Positions 21,091-32,574 are shown, numbered from the stretch's first letter. The stretch: DNA of 64,000 nucleotides from Gonatopus flavifemur (GCA_018340375.1 JAFFJZ010000004.1:35314001-35378000); one strand, 5' to 3'. Numbers and translations: made by a program. The notes: generated by a model not told the origin, from the sequence alone.

Positions 21091-22570
21091 GGAAAGGGAC
21101 TAGCAGGGAAATATTATGGAAGTCGATGAAAAACAGGGGGGTGGATAAAGGGCTGATAGATAGAATAGAAGAAATATATAGGGAGACAAAAGCGAGGGTG
21201 AAGGTAGGAGAAAAGGAGTCAGAGGTTTTCTGGCTGGCGAAAGGGATTAGGCAGGGATGTCCCATAAGTCCAGTGCTCTTCAATCTATTAATAGCTGATC
21301 TGGAGGAAGAGATGGCGAAAAGTGGGGTGGAAGGGGTGATAGTGGACGGGAGAAAGATATGGACATTGAGCTATGCGGATGACGTGGTGGTTTTGACAAA
21401 GGAGGAAGAATTGCAGTTAGTCTTGGCCGAATTAAGGAGGTATTTTAGGATCAAGAGGCTAGAGTTAAATGTGGGGAAGACGAAGATCATGAGGTTTAGG
21501 AAAGGAGGAGAGAAAAAAGGAGATGGGAGTTGGAAATGGGGGGAAGAGAAGATAGAGGAGGTTAAGGAGTTTAGGTATTTAGGGTATGTTTTTAGGAATA
21601 ACGGAAAGCAAGAGGCACAGGTAAAAGATGGGGTGAGGAAAGCAGGAGAAGTGATGAGTCGAGTATGGGGAATTGGAGAAAGGTTATTCAAGGGAGATTG
21701 GAAAAGAAGGATGTGGATATGGAATAGGTTGGTTGGAAGCGTTGTTGAATATGGAGCAGAAATTTGGGGTTGGAAGGAACGGGAGGAAGTAGAAAGATTG
21801 CAAGAGAGGTACATAAGATGGATGTGGAGATTAGACAGAGAGACGCCAGGTTATATGATCAGGGAAGAGTTGAAAAGAGACAAGATGAGAGAATAAGATT
21901 GAGGAAAAGGGCGATAGAGTTTGAGAAGAAACTAAAAGAAGGTAGGGCGGGAGAGGTGGCGGTGAGGTGTTGGAAGGAGATGATAAAAGGAGGAGGAATG
22001 TCGAGGTGGGAACAAGAGAGAAGGGAAGCCATAGAAAGCTTGAACCTGGTAGATGAGGGGACAGGGGAAATGAGGGAAGGGGAAGAAGGGGAGAACGGGT
22101 GGATGGAAAAGGACAGAGAGGAGCAGAAATTAGAGAGATGGGAAAGGATTGCAGAATCAAAATACAATAGGTGGTATCAAGAAGTGAGGGTGGAGGGGGT
22201 CCCAAAATATCTGAGAGAGGGCGGGGGAATGGGGAGGGGAAGGAGAATAGCCAGATTTAGACTGGGAAATGAGATGAACGGAGGAAGATACTGGGAGGTA
22301 AACGAGGAAAAGAAGAAGTGCAGGGTATGTGGGTGGGAGGAGGAAACGTGGGAACACGTACTGGAAGTCTGCATGAAAGGCGAAGGTAGACAGATGATAA
22401 AGGGAGAAATGATAGTGGAGATTTTGGGGAGGAGGGAAATGGAGAGGAATGGATGCGTAGGCTGGAGGAAAAAAGAAGGGAAGGATACGGAGGGGAGGGG
22501 AATGAGTGAGGATGGATGGAAGGATAAATCTCTCTCTCTCTCTCTCTCTCAGATGTATGAAATTGTGTGA
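21091..22570 (+). pseudogene. 5'-truncated non-LTR retrotransposon (reverse transcriptase, C-terminal half)
   Basis: Frame 1 (21091-21896) carries the conserved reverse-transcriptase blocks: IRQGCPISPVLFNLLIADL, the catalytic YADD at 21372-21383, LNVGKTKIM and FRYLGY. A frameshift near 21890 moves the reading to the next frame (to 22570), which continues with IARFRLGNE and a C-x2-C-x6-H-x4-C tail (CRVCGWEEETWEHVLEVC), a typical non-LTR ORF2 ending. Endonuclease and N-terminal RT are missing (5' truncation), so the copy is dead. The 3' part runs into (TC)n at 22529-22550. Purine-rich, GC-richer than its surroundings. Jockey/R1-like groups are candidates; clade not determined. The open frame upstream (from 20970) is foldback sequence, not element. 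Confidence 0.85.
22529..22550. repeat. (TC)n microsatellite
   Basis: About 11 TC units at the 3' end of the retrotransposon frame. Confidence 0.9.
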
Positions 22571-22960
22571 ATGGAAGGACTAGAGTAAGATTTTGAAGTA
22601 TAAGTAGGATAAGAAGTAGTTGTAAAGGGCGAAGAGGCGAATTGTAGAAATTATAAAAATTGTAAGTAGGTTAAGAAGAAGATGTAAGAAGTTTATATGG
22701 GGGCGCCTGCAAGCAGTGTAAGCAGGCGCCGATGTAGAAATTTCTTTCTCATGGTAATGGAAACTGTTTTTGTTGAAATAATTTTTCTGTAAACTCAACA
22801 GATTAGTCATAAAATCGTTATGAGCAATTGAATTCTATATAACAATTGAACAATCCCGAATTTTGCAAAAATAACCAGTCATTTGGATTCTCCGACCCAA
22901 AATCCTTGAGATATTGTTGATAAATCGCACGTACAGAATTTTGCATACGGGCTCTTATGT
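22571..22960. other. Probable retrotransposon 3' UTR, then unique sequence
   Basis: GTAAGTAGGTTAAGAAG-type sequence follows the retrotransposon frame. A strong GC hairpin, GGCGCCTGC ... GCAGGCGCC, lies at about 22703-22732. No gene. Confidence 0.4.
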
Positions 22961-22996
22961 ACAGCCGATAGACTATCTGCAAATCCATAGAAAACC

Positions 22997-23107
22997 CATA
23001 AGAGCTTTCCGAAGCAGCTGATCTAGGTGATCTGAATCATTTTTCAAATTTTTTGATCGGTTGAGAAGCTGATCCGATCACTCGGATCAGCTACTTCGGA
23101 AGGCTCC
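22997..23107. repeat. Hairpin MITE, GGCTTCCGAAGTAG family, copy 2
   Basis: GAGCTTTCCGAAGCAGCTGATC at one end pairs with GATCAGCTACTTCGGAAGGCTC at the other. Related to 12672-12785. Confidence 0.6.
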
Positions 23108-23124
23108 ATAGACTCATATTACTA

Positions 23125-23374
23125 CACTGTAAAAATTTCTATGCAGAACTTCATATAAATGTTTGGAAGTAATTGACACATACACGCGTTAGGAATTTTC
23201 CAGATTCAATCGGAAATTTATTGGAAAATGGTGGTAAAAATCCCATGAAGTTCGGAATTTTCAGTTGAATATATGGTAAATTTCATATGAATGTACCAGA
23301 AGTTGATTTTCTATTCCATCATCGGAATTTTTCGGTTGCTGCGTATAGGAAAATCCCGATTATTTTTTACATTG
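23125..23374. mobile_element. 250-bp MITE, CACTGTAAAAA termini
   Basis: Begins CACTGTAAAAATTTCT and ends TTTTTTACATTG, flanked by TA at 23123-23124 and 23375-23376. Same terminal motif as 45089-45271 and 55880-56731. Confidence 0.55.
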
Positions 23375-23734
23375 TAGACGAAATGGTCTTAACAGGATAC
23401 TAGCGTATCGATGGCCCCACCTGGTAGCAATTTTTTCCCTCGAAATTGAATTCATAAAAAAACTCAGATATTTTCAGGGATGAATCTTGAGAGACTCATC
23501 TACGTTTGTGAAAAGCCCATACGGAGAAAAATGGGTTGTACAAATCGTATTATACACATTTTCTCATAACCTTCAATACCTATTTATTAATTACAGTCGG
23601 CACTCTCTATATCGAACTGCTCGGGACCGGATTATCTTTCTATATCGAACTTCCGTCTCACTTCTAACAAGGAGAATAAGAGAGGAGGGACAGAGAGGAG
23701 TTACATACACAGCGTAAATGCATATCCCTGGTGA

Positions 23735-24060
23735 AAAAGCCGCATAGAGATCCGGATGGGAACCCGGATACAACCGGGAGTGTATCCGGGCGCGTGTACG
23801 GATTTTGCGGTGAATCTCTATCCGGGTCAATCCGGGTCCTATCCGGGTTTTGGGACCTGATATCGGTCGGGACCCCGAATGGAACCCGTATGAGAAACCG
23901 GATGGGAACCCGGATACAGCCGGGACTCTATCCGGGCGCATCCGGGCACGTATACGGATTTTGTGGTGATTCTTCATCCGGATCAGTCCGGACCCTATCC
24001 GGGTTTCGGTACCAAATATCGGTAGTGACCCCGGATGAAAACCGGATAAGAACCCGAATA
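23735..24060. repeat. GC-rich CCGGAT satellite, ~148-bp period
   Basis: GATGGGAACCCGGATACA starts at 23756 and 23902, and both are followed by CGGGxx..GTATCCGGGCGC..TACGGATTTTG. About 2.2 units. Dense in CCGGAT/ATCCGG words, unlike the AT-rich surroundings. Confidence 0.7.
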
Positions 24061-24905
24061 CACCCGTATACAATGACTATCTTCCGGAGGCTTACCCAGA
24101 TAGGATCCGGATGAGACCGGATGGAATCCCGATCATAGAATTTGAATCAATTCCGTGTCCTAATTCCCGTCTGACGACCGGATGACCCTGGATATGGTTC
24201 CGTCCTATGCCTAGCTGTTCCCGACACACGCCCGTATACGCCCGTATAGGATACTTATCTCTCAAAAACTGATCCGGGTAGGACCCTGAGGGGACCGGAT
24301 GGGTTGCCGACCTTTAGTTGTGAAGTAATTTTGTGTTCCACTTCCCGCATGATTCCCGGATGAACCCGGATACAGTCCCGTCTTCAGCCTTGGTGTCCGC
24401 GCCACCTACCCGGATACACCCGTATACGATACTTTCTTTTAAAAACTTACCCGGATGGGATCCGGATGAGACCGGATGGGATGCGAACCTTCAGCTGTGA
24501 ATTAATTTTGTGTTCCACTTTCCGTATGATTCCCGGATGAACCCGGATACAGTTCCGTTCTCAGCCTTGGTGGTCCCGCCACGTACCCGGATATACCCGT
24601 ATACGATACTTTCTTTTAAAAACTTACCCGGATGGGATCCGGATGTGACCGGATGGAATACCGATCATCAGTTCCAAATCAATTCCGTGCTCCAATTCCC
24701 GTATGACTCCCAGATGAACCCGGATATAGTTCCGTCATATGCTCAGCTGTTCCCGCCACGGATCCGTATACACCCGTATACGACACCTATTTTCAAAAAC
24801 TTGCCCGGATAGGACCCGAATACAATTCATTTTTCCTCCTTGCTATTCCCGGATGGTTCCCGGATAGCTCCGTATATATACCCGAAACGGATAATGGTTC
24901 CCGTT
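24061..24905. repeat. GC-rich CCGGAT satellite, ~179-bp period
   Basis: Repeated block CCCGGATGAACCCGGATACAG begins near 24175, 24354, 24531 and 24712. Each is followed by TACCCGTATACGATAC and TTTTAAAAACTTACCCGGAT. About 4.5 diverged units. Open frames inside are by-products of the repeat. Confidence 0.7.
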
Positions 24906-25179
24906 CAATCTACAGATAGACCCGTATCCTATTCCACTCGGGCTCTTGTCCAGGCTTTATCCGGTTTCCATCGGGTCCCTGTCCGGTCTTTTTACCAGAG
25001 TATGGATTCAAAATGAATTGATTATGAAGTTTTTCGGAACTGTGGTTCTGTAGGAGTTTATACAGGGGGATATGTACCTCAACGTTATAGAAGTAAAATG
25101 AATTTGGAGTCACTTCTGCGCCCTCATAGTGGTATACTTTCATGCGAACTAAAAATCAAACTGGCGGCCTCGCGTAGCA

Positions 25180-25375
25180 GGATAACCTCAAAATTATTCT
25201 GATTTTGGAACATCAATAGTATTCCAACAATGAAGTGTGAAAGTGATAAAATTCTAAAGCCAAATTATGTATCAGCACATATAATTTGTTTTTAGAATTG
25301 TTGTTCACACTTTGTTGTTAAAATACTGTTGATGTTTCCAAATCAAAATTGATCGGCATAATTTTGAGGTTACCT
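25180..25375. repeat. Foldback element, GGTAACCTCAAAATTAT termini
   Basis: GATAACCTCAAAATTATTC at about 25180 pairs with ATAATTTTGAGGTTACC at 25375, with further pairing inside (TTCTAAA.CCAAATTAT / ATAATTTG.TTTTAGAA). No coding capacity. Confidence 0.55.
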
Positions 25376-26010
25376 CGATTTAATACGATCGAAGCGCCAT
25401 TATGCTAGTGAACTTGTTCTCAATTAAAATGTGATTTGGGGTCATCCTATACAATTGGTGCCCTCGGAGTGTATGTTGATGGAAAGGATGTGGATTTGTA
25501 CGTATGTATTCCAATAAACGAGTTCATGAGACAATTCTTTTATTTCTTCTCACCGGTCATCGGACTTGGAAAAATTTTGCGATCTTAGAAATAATCAAGG
25601 TGATGACTGGCGACTTACGAGCGCGCGACGCGTCTCGAATCAATTTTATTTCATGTTTTGGGTATTTCTGAATCGAATGAAACGATTTTTGAAAAAATGA
25701 TTTTTTTGAAAATTCTCAAGTCCTACGGCGGTCGCGCGACTTATGAAATTTTTCATCTGTTATTTTTTTCTAAAAACAAACACGATTTTCGCGTGATTCT
25801 CCCATCCCTAATCATTTTCACATGAATAAACTTGATTTCGTGCATCACACATCCAACCATGTCCTTCTCCCTTCGATAGTCCCACACATTCAGCTGATAC
25901 TAGTGGCGCTCCTGATTGGTCAACTTTAAATCCTTGTAATTCAAAATTCAAGTCCCAGATCGAAATTTGATAAAGGAAAAATGTTTCAATTTTTTCTCAG
26001 GAATCCACCC
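25376..26010. other. No gene recognised
   Basis: Mixed sequence with a few GCGCGCG words near 25620; no coding or clear repeat structure. Confidence 0.3.
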
Positions 26011-26018
26011 CTTCAAGG

Positions 26019-26178
26019 CAGTGATGCCAGAATGGAGGGCAAGGACCGTCGAGGCTACCCTCTATCCGTTAGATTTCCCGGTCCTCTTCTGGTACGCACA
26101 TGATCAAATTTTGTGTACATTTGTGTAACATGGAGAGGGTAGCCTCGACGGTCCTTGCCTCCCATTCCGGCATCACTG
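26019..26178. mobile_element. hAT-type MITE with 8-bp target duplication
   Basis: Starts CAGTGATGCCAGAATGG and ends CCATTCCGGCATCACTG. The arms are nearly perfect for about 45 bp. Flanks cttcaagg (26011-26018) and ctttgagg (26179-26186) agree at 6 of 8 positions, as expected for an aged hAT duplication. Confidence 0.65.
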
Positions 26179-26224
26179 CTTTGAGGGTGTTCGGGCGTTC
26201 CAAATCACCCTGTGAAAAGATTGC

Positions 26225-28022
26225 ATATGAGCGATTCTTTTACAAACCGAACACTTCTCACACGACCCCTCTTGGATTTCTCTGAAAATTTTTACATAGT
26301 TTCTACACCCAAAATGAGGATACACGTGTATCGGGATGTTTTTTTATTTTCAGTATTTCCAGAGATACAGGAATTCGAAATTTTACTCAATTCCCAATTA
26401 GACTAATTTTCAAACGATCATAACTTTGGTTCTATCCGTCGTAGGAACTTGATTTTTTTTCAATTCAAAGGTAATGGAAGGAACTTTACATACAAAGAGG
26501 TATCAATTACAAAAACTCGTAAATTCATAGAGTTATGAACGATTGGAATGTTTAAAACGGATTTACTCACCGTTACCCAACTCGTAGACACTGGAAAGTT
26601 TCACCATCGTTTTCCGTGGTCAATTTCCCATCGAAAACACCTCTCCTATCGATGGAGTCTCTATAAGAAGTATTGGAGGAATATGAATTTGTTGGGCCGC
26701 GACGTGTCTGGCAACAACGTGCTGCATCCTCTAGACTAAAGACTGCACATCTTGGAACACTGTCTGTTGGATACATTAATTTTATTCATCATATGGATAA
26801 GTACAATTGGTGTAACTGCTGTTTCAGTGAAATCAATAATGATCCGTGATTCTACAAAGGTTTATAAAAGTTGGTATATGAAGAAAGACTCAAAGAAATA
26901 TGAGTTTAACGAGATGTATTGAGTTTTCATAGTACACAAATATATACACACTACTAATGTATATCTGATTGAGTATTACAATTCATTTCATGATTTTTAC
27001 TATTCTCAAATGCTTGTACAAAGAAAATAATTTCGTTTCTAATTTTCGCACCAGGATTTTAGAATAGTAAAAATCATGAAATGAGTTGTAATTCTCAATC
27101 AGATATACATTAGTAGTGTGTATATATTTGTGTACCATAAAAACTGTGATATTGGGTTGACACAATGTATCTATACATTGTGTCACCCCAATATCGCTGT
27201 AAAAATTAGGAATGAAATTACTTTTTTTGCACCAGGATTTTAGAATAGTAAAAATCATGAAATGAATTGTAACTCTCAATCAGATATATATTAGTAGTGT
27301 GTATATATTTGTGTACTATGAAAACTCAATACATCTCGTTAAATTCATATTTCTTTGAGTCTTTCTTCATATACCAACTTTTATAAACCTTTGTAGAATC
27401 ACGGATCATTATTGGTTTCACTGAAACAGCAGTTACACTAATTGTACTTATCCATATGATGAATAAAATTAATTTATCCAACAGACAATGTCCCAAGACG
27501 TGCAGTCTTCAGTCTAGAGGATGCAGCGCGTTATTGCCAGACACGTCGTGGCCCAACAAACTCATATTCCTCCAATACTTCTTACAGAGACTCCATTGAT
27601 AAGAGAGGTGTTTTTGATGGGAAATTGAACACGGAAAACGATGGTGAAACTTTCCAGTGTCTACGAGTTGGGTAACGGTGAGTAAATCCGTTTTAAACAT
27701 TCCAACTGTTCATAACTCTATGAATTTACGAGTTTTTGTAATTAATACCTCTTTGTATGTAAAGTTCGTTCCATTATCTTTGAATTGAAAAAAAATCAAG
27801 TTCCTACGACGGATAGAACCAAAGTTATGATCGTTTGAAAATTAGTCTAATTGGGAATTGAGTAAAATTTTGAATTCCTGTATCTCTGGAAATACTGAAA
27901 ATAAAAAAACATCCCGATACACGTGTATCCTCATTTTGGGTGTAGAAACTATGTAAAAATTTTCAGAGAAATCCAAGGGGGGTCGTGTGAAAAGTGTTCG
28001 GTTTGTAAAAGAATCGCCCATA
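26225..28022. repeat. Long inverted repeat (arms ~780 bp)
   Basis: Left arm about 26225-27005 and right arm about 27238-28022 are inverted copies with few mismatches, starting TATGAGCGATTCTTTTACAA and ending with its complement. The 230-bp centre contains an additional copy of the arm's inner ~80 bp (from 27059, AGAATAGTAAAAATCATGAA), so the centre is itself repetitive, and a perfect ACACAATGTATCTATACATTGTGT hairpin-like block near 27160-27187. Both arms carry the same short open frame (26548-26739 on plus, 27509-27700 on minus; TQLVDTGKFHHRF), of unknown meaning. Either a foldback transposon or an inverted duplication. Confidence 0.75.
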
Positions 28023-28530
28023 TAGAGAGTTCTGACTGTAGTAGTAAACCAGATTTTAATGGTTAATGAAATATCTCGGAAGTTATTATTGACTGGTATC
28101 TAGATAGTAAGGGGTATAATCTAGATGCTCGTCCTCATGCTTAATAAAAGAATATACTAACTGGTATAATATTTCTTATATCCATGATAATCTATTTCGC
28201 TCCATGCAAATGTTGAATTTCCAAAATTAGCCAAATTTTGAAAAGAATTCGTTAATGAATTGAAAAATTCATGAAAAATAATTCTAATTTTATGAATAAT
28301 AAAATTAATTTAATATAAAAGGATGACGATTTGCCGTTGTATTCACTTTTTCATATTTACGAATAAGTAGATTTGCATTTCAATTGGCTTTTTATTTCTC
28401 ATATCTATAGTATCTGTATCGAAAAATGCGTGAAAATTCTCTGAAAATAAAGGATATGACTTGAGAAGTTTGGTGAAATAAAAAGCGGGGAAGCGGGGAA
28501 AAAGGTGCATCAGCGGGGATCGCTGGTATC

Positions 28531-28867
28531 CCCTTAACGGGATACCAACGTACCATCCGAGTAAAGATTTTGTCTGCAAGATTTATCCGAACTGTACTCA
28601 TGAAACAGTCTGAAATTTTCAGGGAATATTCTGTGACATTTAATAATTGCGGTACATAGCCCGAATTTCAAATTTCAAAAAAATATTTTTTTCTCAGTCG
28701 GTAAAAGAGAAATTGTTTACGAAATTTGAAGTTCGGACTATGTACCGCAATTTGTAAAGTATTAAAGAATATTCCCTGAAAATCTCAGACTGTTTCATGA
28801 ATTTGGTTCAGAGAAATCTTGCAAACAAAATCTTTACTCGGATGGTACGCTGGTATCCCGTTAAGGG
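28531..28867. repeat. Foldback element, CCCTTAACGGGATACCA termini, copy 1
   Basis: CCCTTAACGGGATACCAACG at the left end is matched by the complement of CCCTTAACGGGATACCAGCG at the right. The arms pair through CGAGTAAAGATTTTG, AAACAGTCTGA and AATTGCGGTACATAG to a central loop. Relatives at 61650-62132 and, partial, 36605-36740. Confidence 0.7.
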
Positions 28868-30156
28868 TTTTGGTTGAATTCCAAACCGATAATTACCAAA
28901 TATCTCAATGAAAAAATGTTTATTGGGTATTCTTAACTATCAAAATAATTAATAAGTGATTGAATTAATGTTCAAGAATAAAAATATTTATAATGCTTAT
29001 ACGTATTTTCTCAGTATTTACCGTGATGTCATTTTAAGTTTTTCATAAAATTTGTTTCAATTTTCATACTACAAAATCAAGGGATTTTCAAGGGCTTTTG
29101 AGCCCTTGAAGAGACAAATAAAATTCAAAGAGTTTCCAAAGGTTCTCAAGGGCTGTACGAACCATGGGATTATTAAGATTTTTATTTTAAGAAAATGAAG
29201 TTCGGTTACTGCTCCGAGACGTCGTCGTTGCACTGTTATGAATATGTGCTTACTTCAAAAAATCATGACCTTGGTATTTGAAAGAACCTCGTTTGAAAAC
29301 ATGTTTCAGACAACAATTTTAGGGTTACAACGGAGGCACAATGTATAGCGTTGATAGGACTTTCTAAGATCATTTGAGGTATGGCTTTGTGTTTTCAAAA
29401 GAAAGATCAGTATTATCGATTGAACACACGAGTGTGCATACAATGGACTCTTGCTATAAGCACCACTTGTGTCTTTTTCTCCCATAAAATTGGAAACCGA
29501 GTGAAATTCCGACAGGACTCGAGTTATATTGATAGGCTCCTCCCGGTATTTGAATTACGTCTAGCTAGACTACTCGCCCGAATTCGGGTGAATGGTATTC
29601 TTATTTTGTATTCAACAATCCTTCGCTAAACTGGAACACTCATATTTCAAACACTTGCAAATTGATCCATCGTGCTCTTCATCAACTTAGATTCAATAGG
29701 AAGAATTTTTCCTTGAGTTCAAAAGCTTAGTTTGTCCAGTCGTGATTATTATACCAGGGTGTCTAGCACAAAGCTTGCGTTAATTCCCCGGGTTTTCTGG
29801 ATATTTTTTCTAGATAGCAAGAATTCCTCCAAAAACTAGATCACAGGGAATTCGTTCGGAATTCTAACTGAAACTAGTTTTCAATCAGTTCTTAGAGAAC
29901 ACCATTTGAATGCCACGCTTTTTCAGAGACCTCTTAAGGAGTATGCACAATCATTCATTTGAATCCAAAAATAATTCCGAAAGTATGCCCGTTATGCCAG
30001 TAGAAATGAAAACATATAGAAGTTCGGAAAGAACACTTAATCTGCCCAAAAGAATTCATAATGCATTTACATCTGAATTCATTAAGTATAAATAGATCAC
30101 ACCACAAGACAAGCATTCTGAACTTTCTCATAATCCAATGAACCTTTGTAATTGAA
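28868..30156. other. No gene recognised
   Basis: AT-rich; short CAAGGGCTTTTGAGCCCTTG palindrome near 29089-29108. A decayed hairpin with a TAGCACAA word lies at about 29755-29900; a relative of that stretch lies at about 35545-35760. Confidence 0.35.
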
Positions 30157-31815
30157 TATTAAAAGTTGATTGTTTCATTTTTTCTTTCTTTTACTATATG
30201 AAAGATTCTTGTACGTCGCGTTAATTTGAATTAAGACTTCATATTATCGTTCTTGAGGGATGAACGAGATGTCAGGATAATGTTACACACATAAATTGCA
30301 ATTAGAATGAATCAACAGCGTGAACTTATATTTGTTGACTGCGTATAATAAATTTATTTATTTTTCGTCTTGTACAAAAGTCCCATTCCTTTTCCGCACT
30401 AAGAATTGTTGTCAAGCGATGATTAATAATTTACAATAAATACTCGTGTGCATGAAAATAATATAAACGACGAAACATTTCATTTATTGAGAATCGTCCG
30501 ATATCTCATATTCCAATGATGAACTAAAGATGAACATAATCGATTAGAAAATCACACGGCATCCGCCATTTCCATTCACGTGCATGGAAACGTGGAACGG
30601 CTCGAATGTTTATTCTCAGTTCGTTCGCATAAAAATATAACAGCATGAAACGCCTAACTGATATGTTTCGGCACACAAATTGATTTCAACGTCACGGAAT
30701 GAACCGGATCACATTATTCACACAACCCTCTTTCTCGTTTTCCATCTTCGCGTTCGCGGTGTAATTTCTAAGACTTTGTGTATTATGTATGGTCCACGAT
30801 ATTTTCCTTCAAATTTTCTACTTCATCAGACAGTTTTCGCACCATAACATATTCGCCTTCTATGTAACGTGCAGGTTTTTTATGAGTTTTATTATAATAT
30901 ATCTTATTATAGTCTTGAGGTGTTTTCGTAGCTATTTCAGCTACTTGCTGTGCGTCTAAACTTACATCTATATTTCCATTGGTCGTGTTAATTATTTTTT
31001 CTATCGACGCTTCAAGTTCTTTGTCAATGTGATTTCGCTCATCATATCGCAAAAATACTTTGCTTGCTGTTCCGTCTATTCCCTTATGATACTTATTATT
31101 GAGCACATACTGCCCTTCCGGTAATCTTTGTTTCCAATCGTCAATGGTTTCGCAAATATGAGACATGGCGTTTCATGCTGTTATATTTTTATGCGAAGGA
31201 ACTGAGAATAAACATTCGAGCCGTTCCACGTTTCCATGCACGTGAATGGAAATGGCGGATGCCGCGTCATTTTCTGATCGATTATGTTCATCTTTAGTTC
31301 ATCATTGGAATATGAGATATCGGACGATTCTCAATAAATGAAATGTTTCGTCGTTTATATTATTTTCATGCACACGAGTATTTATTGTAAAAATGGACCT
31401 CATGTTTTTTACGTGTTCGCCATGCGGTGTCGGTATCTAAATCTAATTATAAAACCCAAGGCGCCGTTCCTTTCGTCGTTATTCAACGTGATTCAAGTTG
31501 AAATCAATGATTTTGAATACAGTTCTTTTGTTCTTAATTATTAATCATCGCTTGACAACCATTCTTAGTGCGGAAAAGGAATGGGACTTTTGTACAAGAC
31601 GGAAAACAAATAAATTTATTATACACAGTCAACAAATATAAGTTCACGCTGCTGATTCATTCTAATTGCAATTTATATGTGTAACATTATCCTGACATCT
31701 CGTTTATCCCTCAAGAACGATAATATGAAGTCTTAATTTAAATTAACGCGACGTACAAGAATTTTTCATATAGTAAAAGAAAGAAAAAATGAAACAATCA
31801 ACTTTTAATATAAAA
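30157..31815. mobile_element. Long-armed inverted-repeat element around an integrase remnant
   Basis: Left arm 30157-30653 and right arm 31167-31815 are inverted copies. Outer ends read ATATTAAAAGTTGATTGTTT; inner ends read AACAGCATGAAACGCC. The right arm is longer because about 150 bp near 31390-31545 is absent from the left. The 0.5-kb centre holds the tail of a Ty3/gypsy-type integrase starting immediately at the right arm. Direct, not inverted, repeats would be expected for an LTR retrotransposon, so the candidates are a rearranged gypsy element (inverted solo LTRs), a Ginger-like cut-and-paste element or a Maverick remnant. No target duplication was found. Confidence 0.65.
30700..31166 (-). 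pseudogene. Ty3/gypsy-type integrase C-terminal fragment
   Basis: Minus-strand frame 31166-30783 matches the end of a gypsy-type integrase core and the segment after it: DDWKQRLPEGQYVLNNKYHK, then YNKIYYNKTHKKPARYIEGEYVMVRK. A frameshift near 30810 moves reading to a frame with KYRGPYIIHKVL, the GPY/F module (GPY at 30787-30795), followed by basic residues to about 30725. RT, RNase H, the integrase HHCC domain and the catalytic DDE residues are absent. Non-functional. Confidence 0.75.
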
Positions 31816-32540
31816 CTTCAACCCTAAACCGTATGATATGTCATTTATTCTCACAGATTATATATTTCTCGCATTGAAATGAATTACTCACTGATTGTGA
31901 CATACCATAATTCACTTGACTTCATCAAGCACTCACAAAATTTCGTACACGCACCTATTCATTCAATTTATAAGGGAAAATATACTGCTAATTGTATCTT
32001 GGACATTACTTTGATTCAAATATGTTTACAAATTCAGGAAAACTCTGATTGAATTCTTGTCGATTGAAGTTCATAGTATTCGTTATAAATTCTTTTGCGC
32101 AGAACAAGACTACATTTGAAACTTCCATAAAGATTCATATTCCCTGTCGTGAAGGGTAGTTTTTACGAATACCTCATGCATTTTGTATGTGTATTCCGAG
32201 AACTCCCCCACGTATTCATCAAGAACTCTTCAAGAATTTTTTTGATACTCTATGTCCTCATTTAGGATACCCCATGAATTCATAAAGATGAATTCCGCAG
32301 GTATATTTACTCTGAATTCTCTGCGAATTCAAAAGGGACTTGTGTACTGTCTGGGCAGGGTTTCTTTGAGTCGCTGAATCGATTCCGGGGGTTATTATTT
32401 CGATTTGCTACTCCGCAATCTCCAAATAATGCACCAATGTACAAGGATACAACTGAATTTTTTACTCACATAAGCAAAGTTGTTAACAGAATGCCTTAGC
32501 TGCTGCAGTGGATATTCTTGCAAGAACAACAAACTTTTTT
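31816..32540. other. No gene recognised
   Basis: AT-rich sequence with short repeated words (GAATTC, TTCAAG) but no defined element. Confidence 0.35.
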
Positions 32541-32574
32541 TGTAGACGCTATAGTAACAAATCATTAATCTTCG

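Noticed and set aside
21371..22374. Several long minus-strand frames opposite the retrotransposon
   Set aside because: Ser/Pro/Leu-rich shadows of the purine-rich reverse-transcriptase strand; no family motif.
23591..24114. 160- and 127-codon frames over the CCGGAT satellite
   Set aside because: Repetitive peptides (Arg/Gly/Pro) on both strands that follow the DNA period; no start context or splice signals.
26548..26739. 63-codon frame present in both arms of the long inverted repeat
   Set aside because: Its duplication follows from the arm duplication; too short and without recognisable motif to call a gene.
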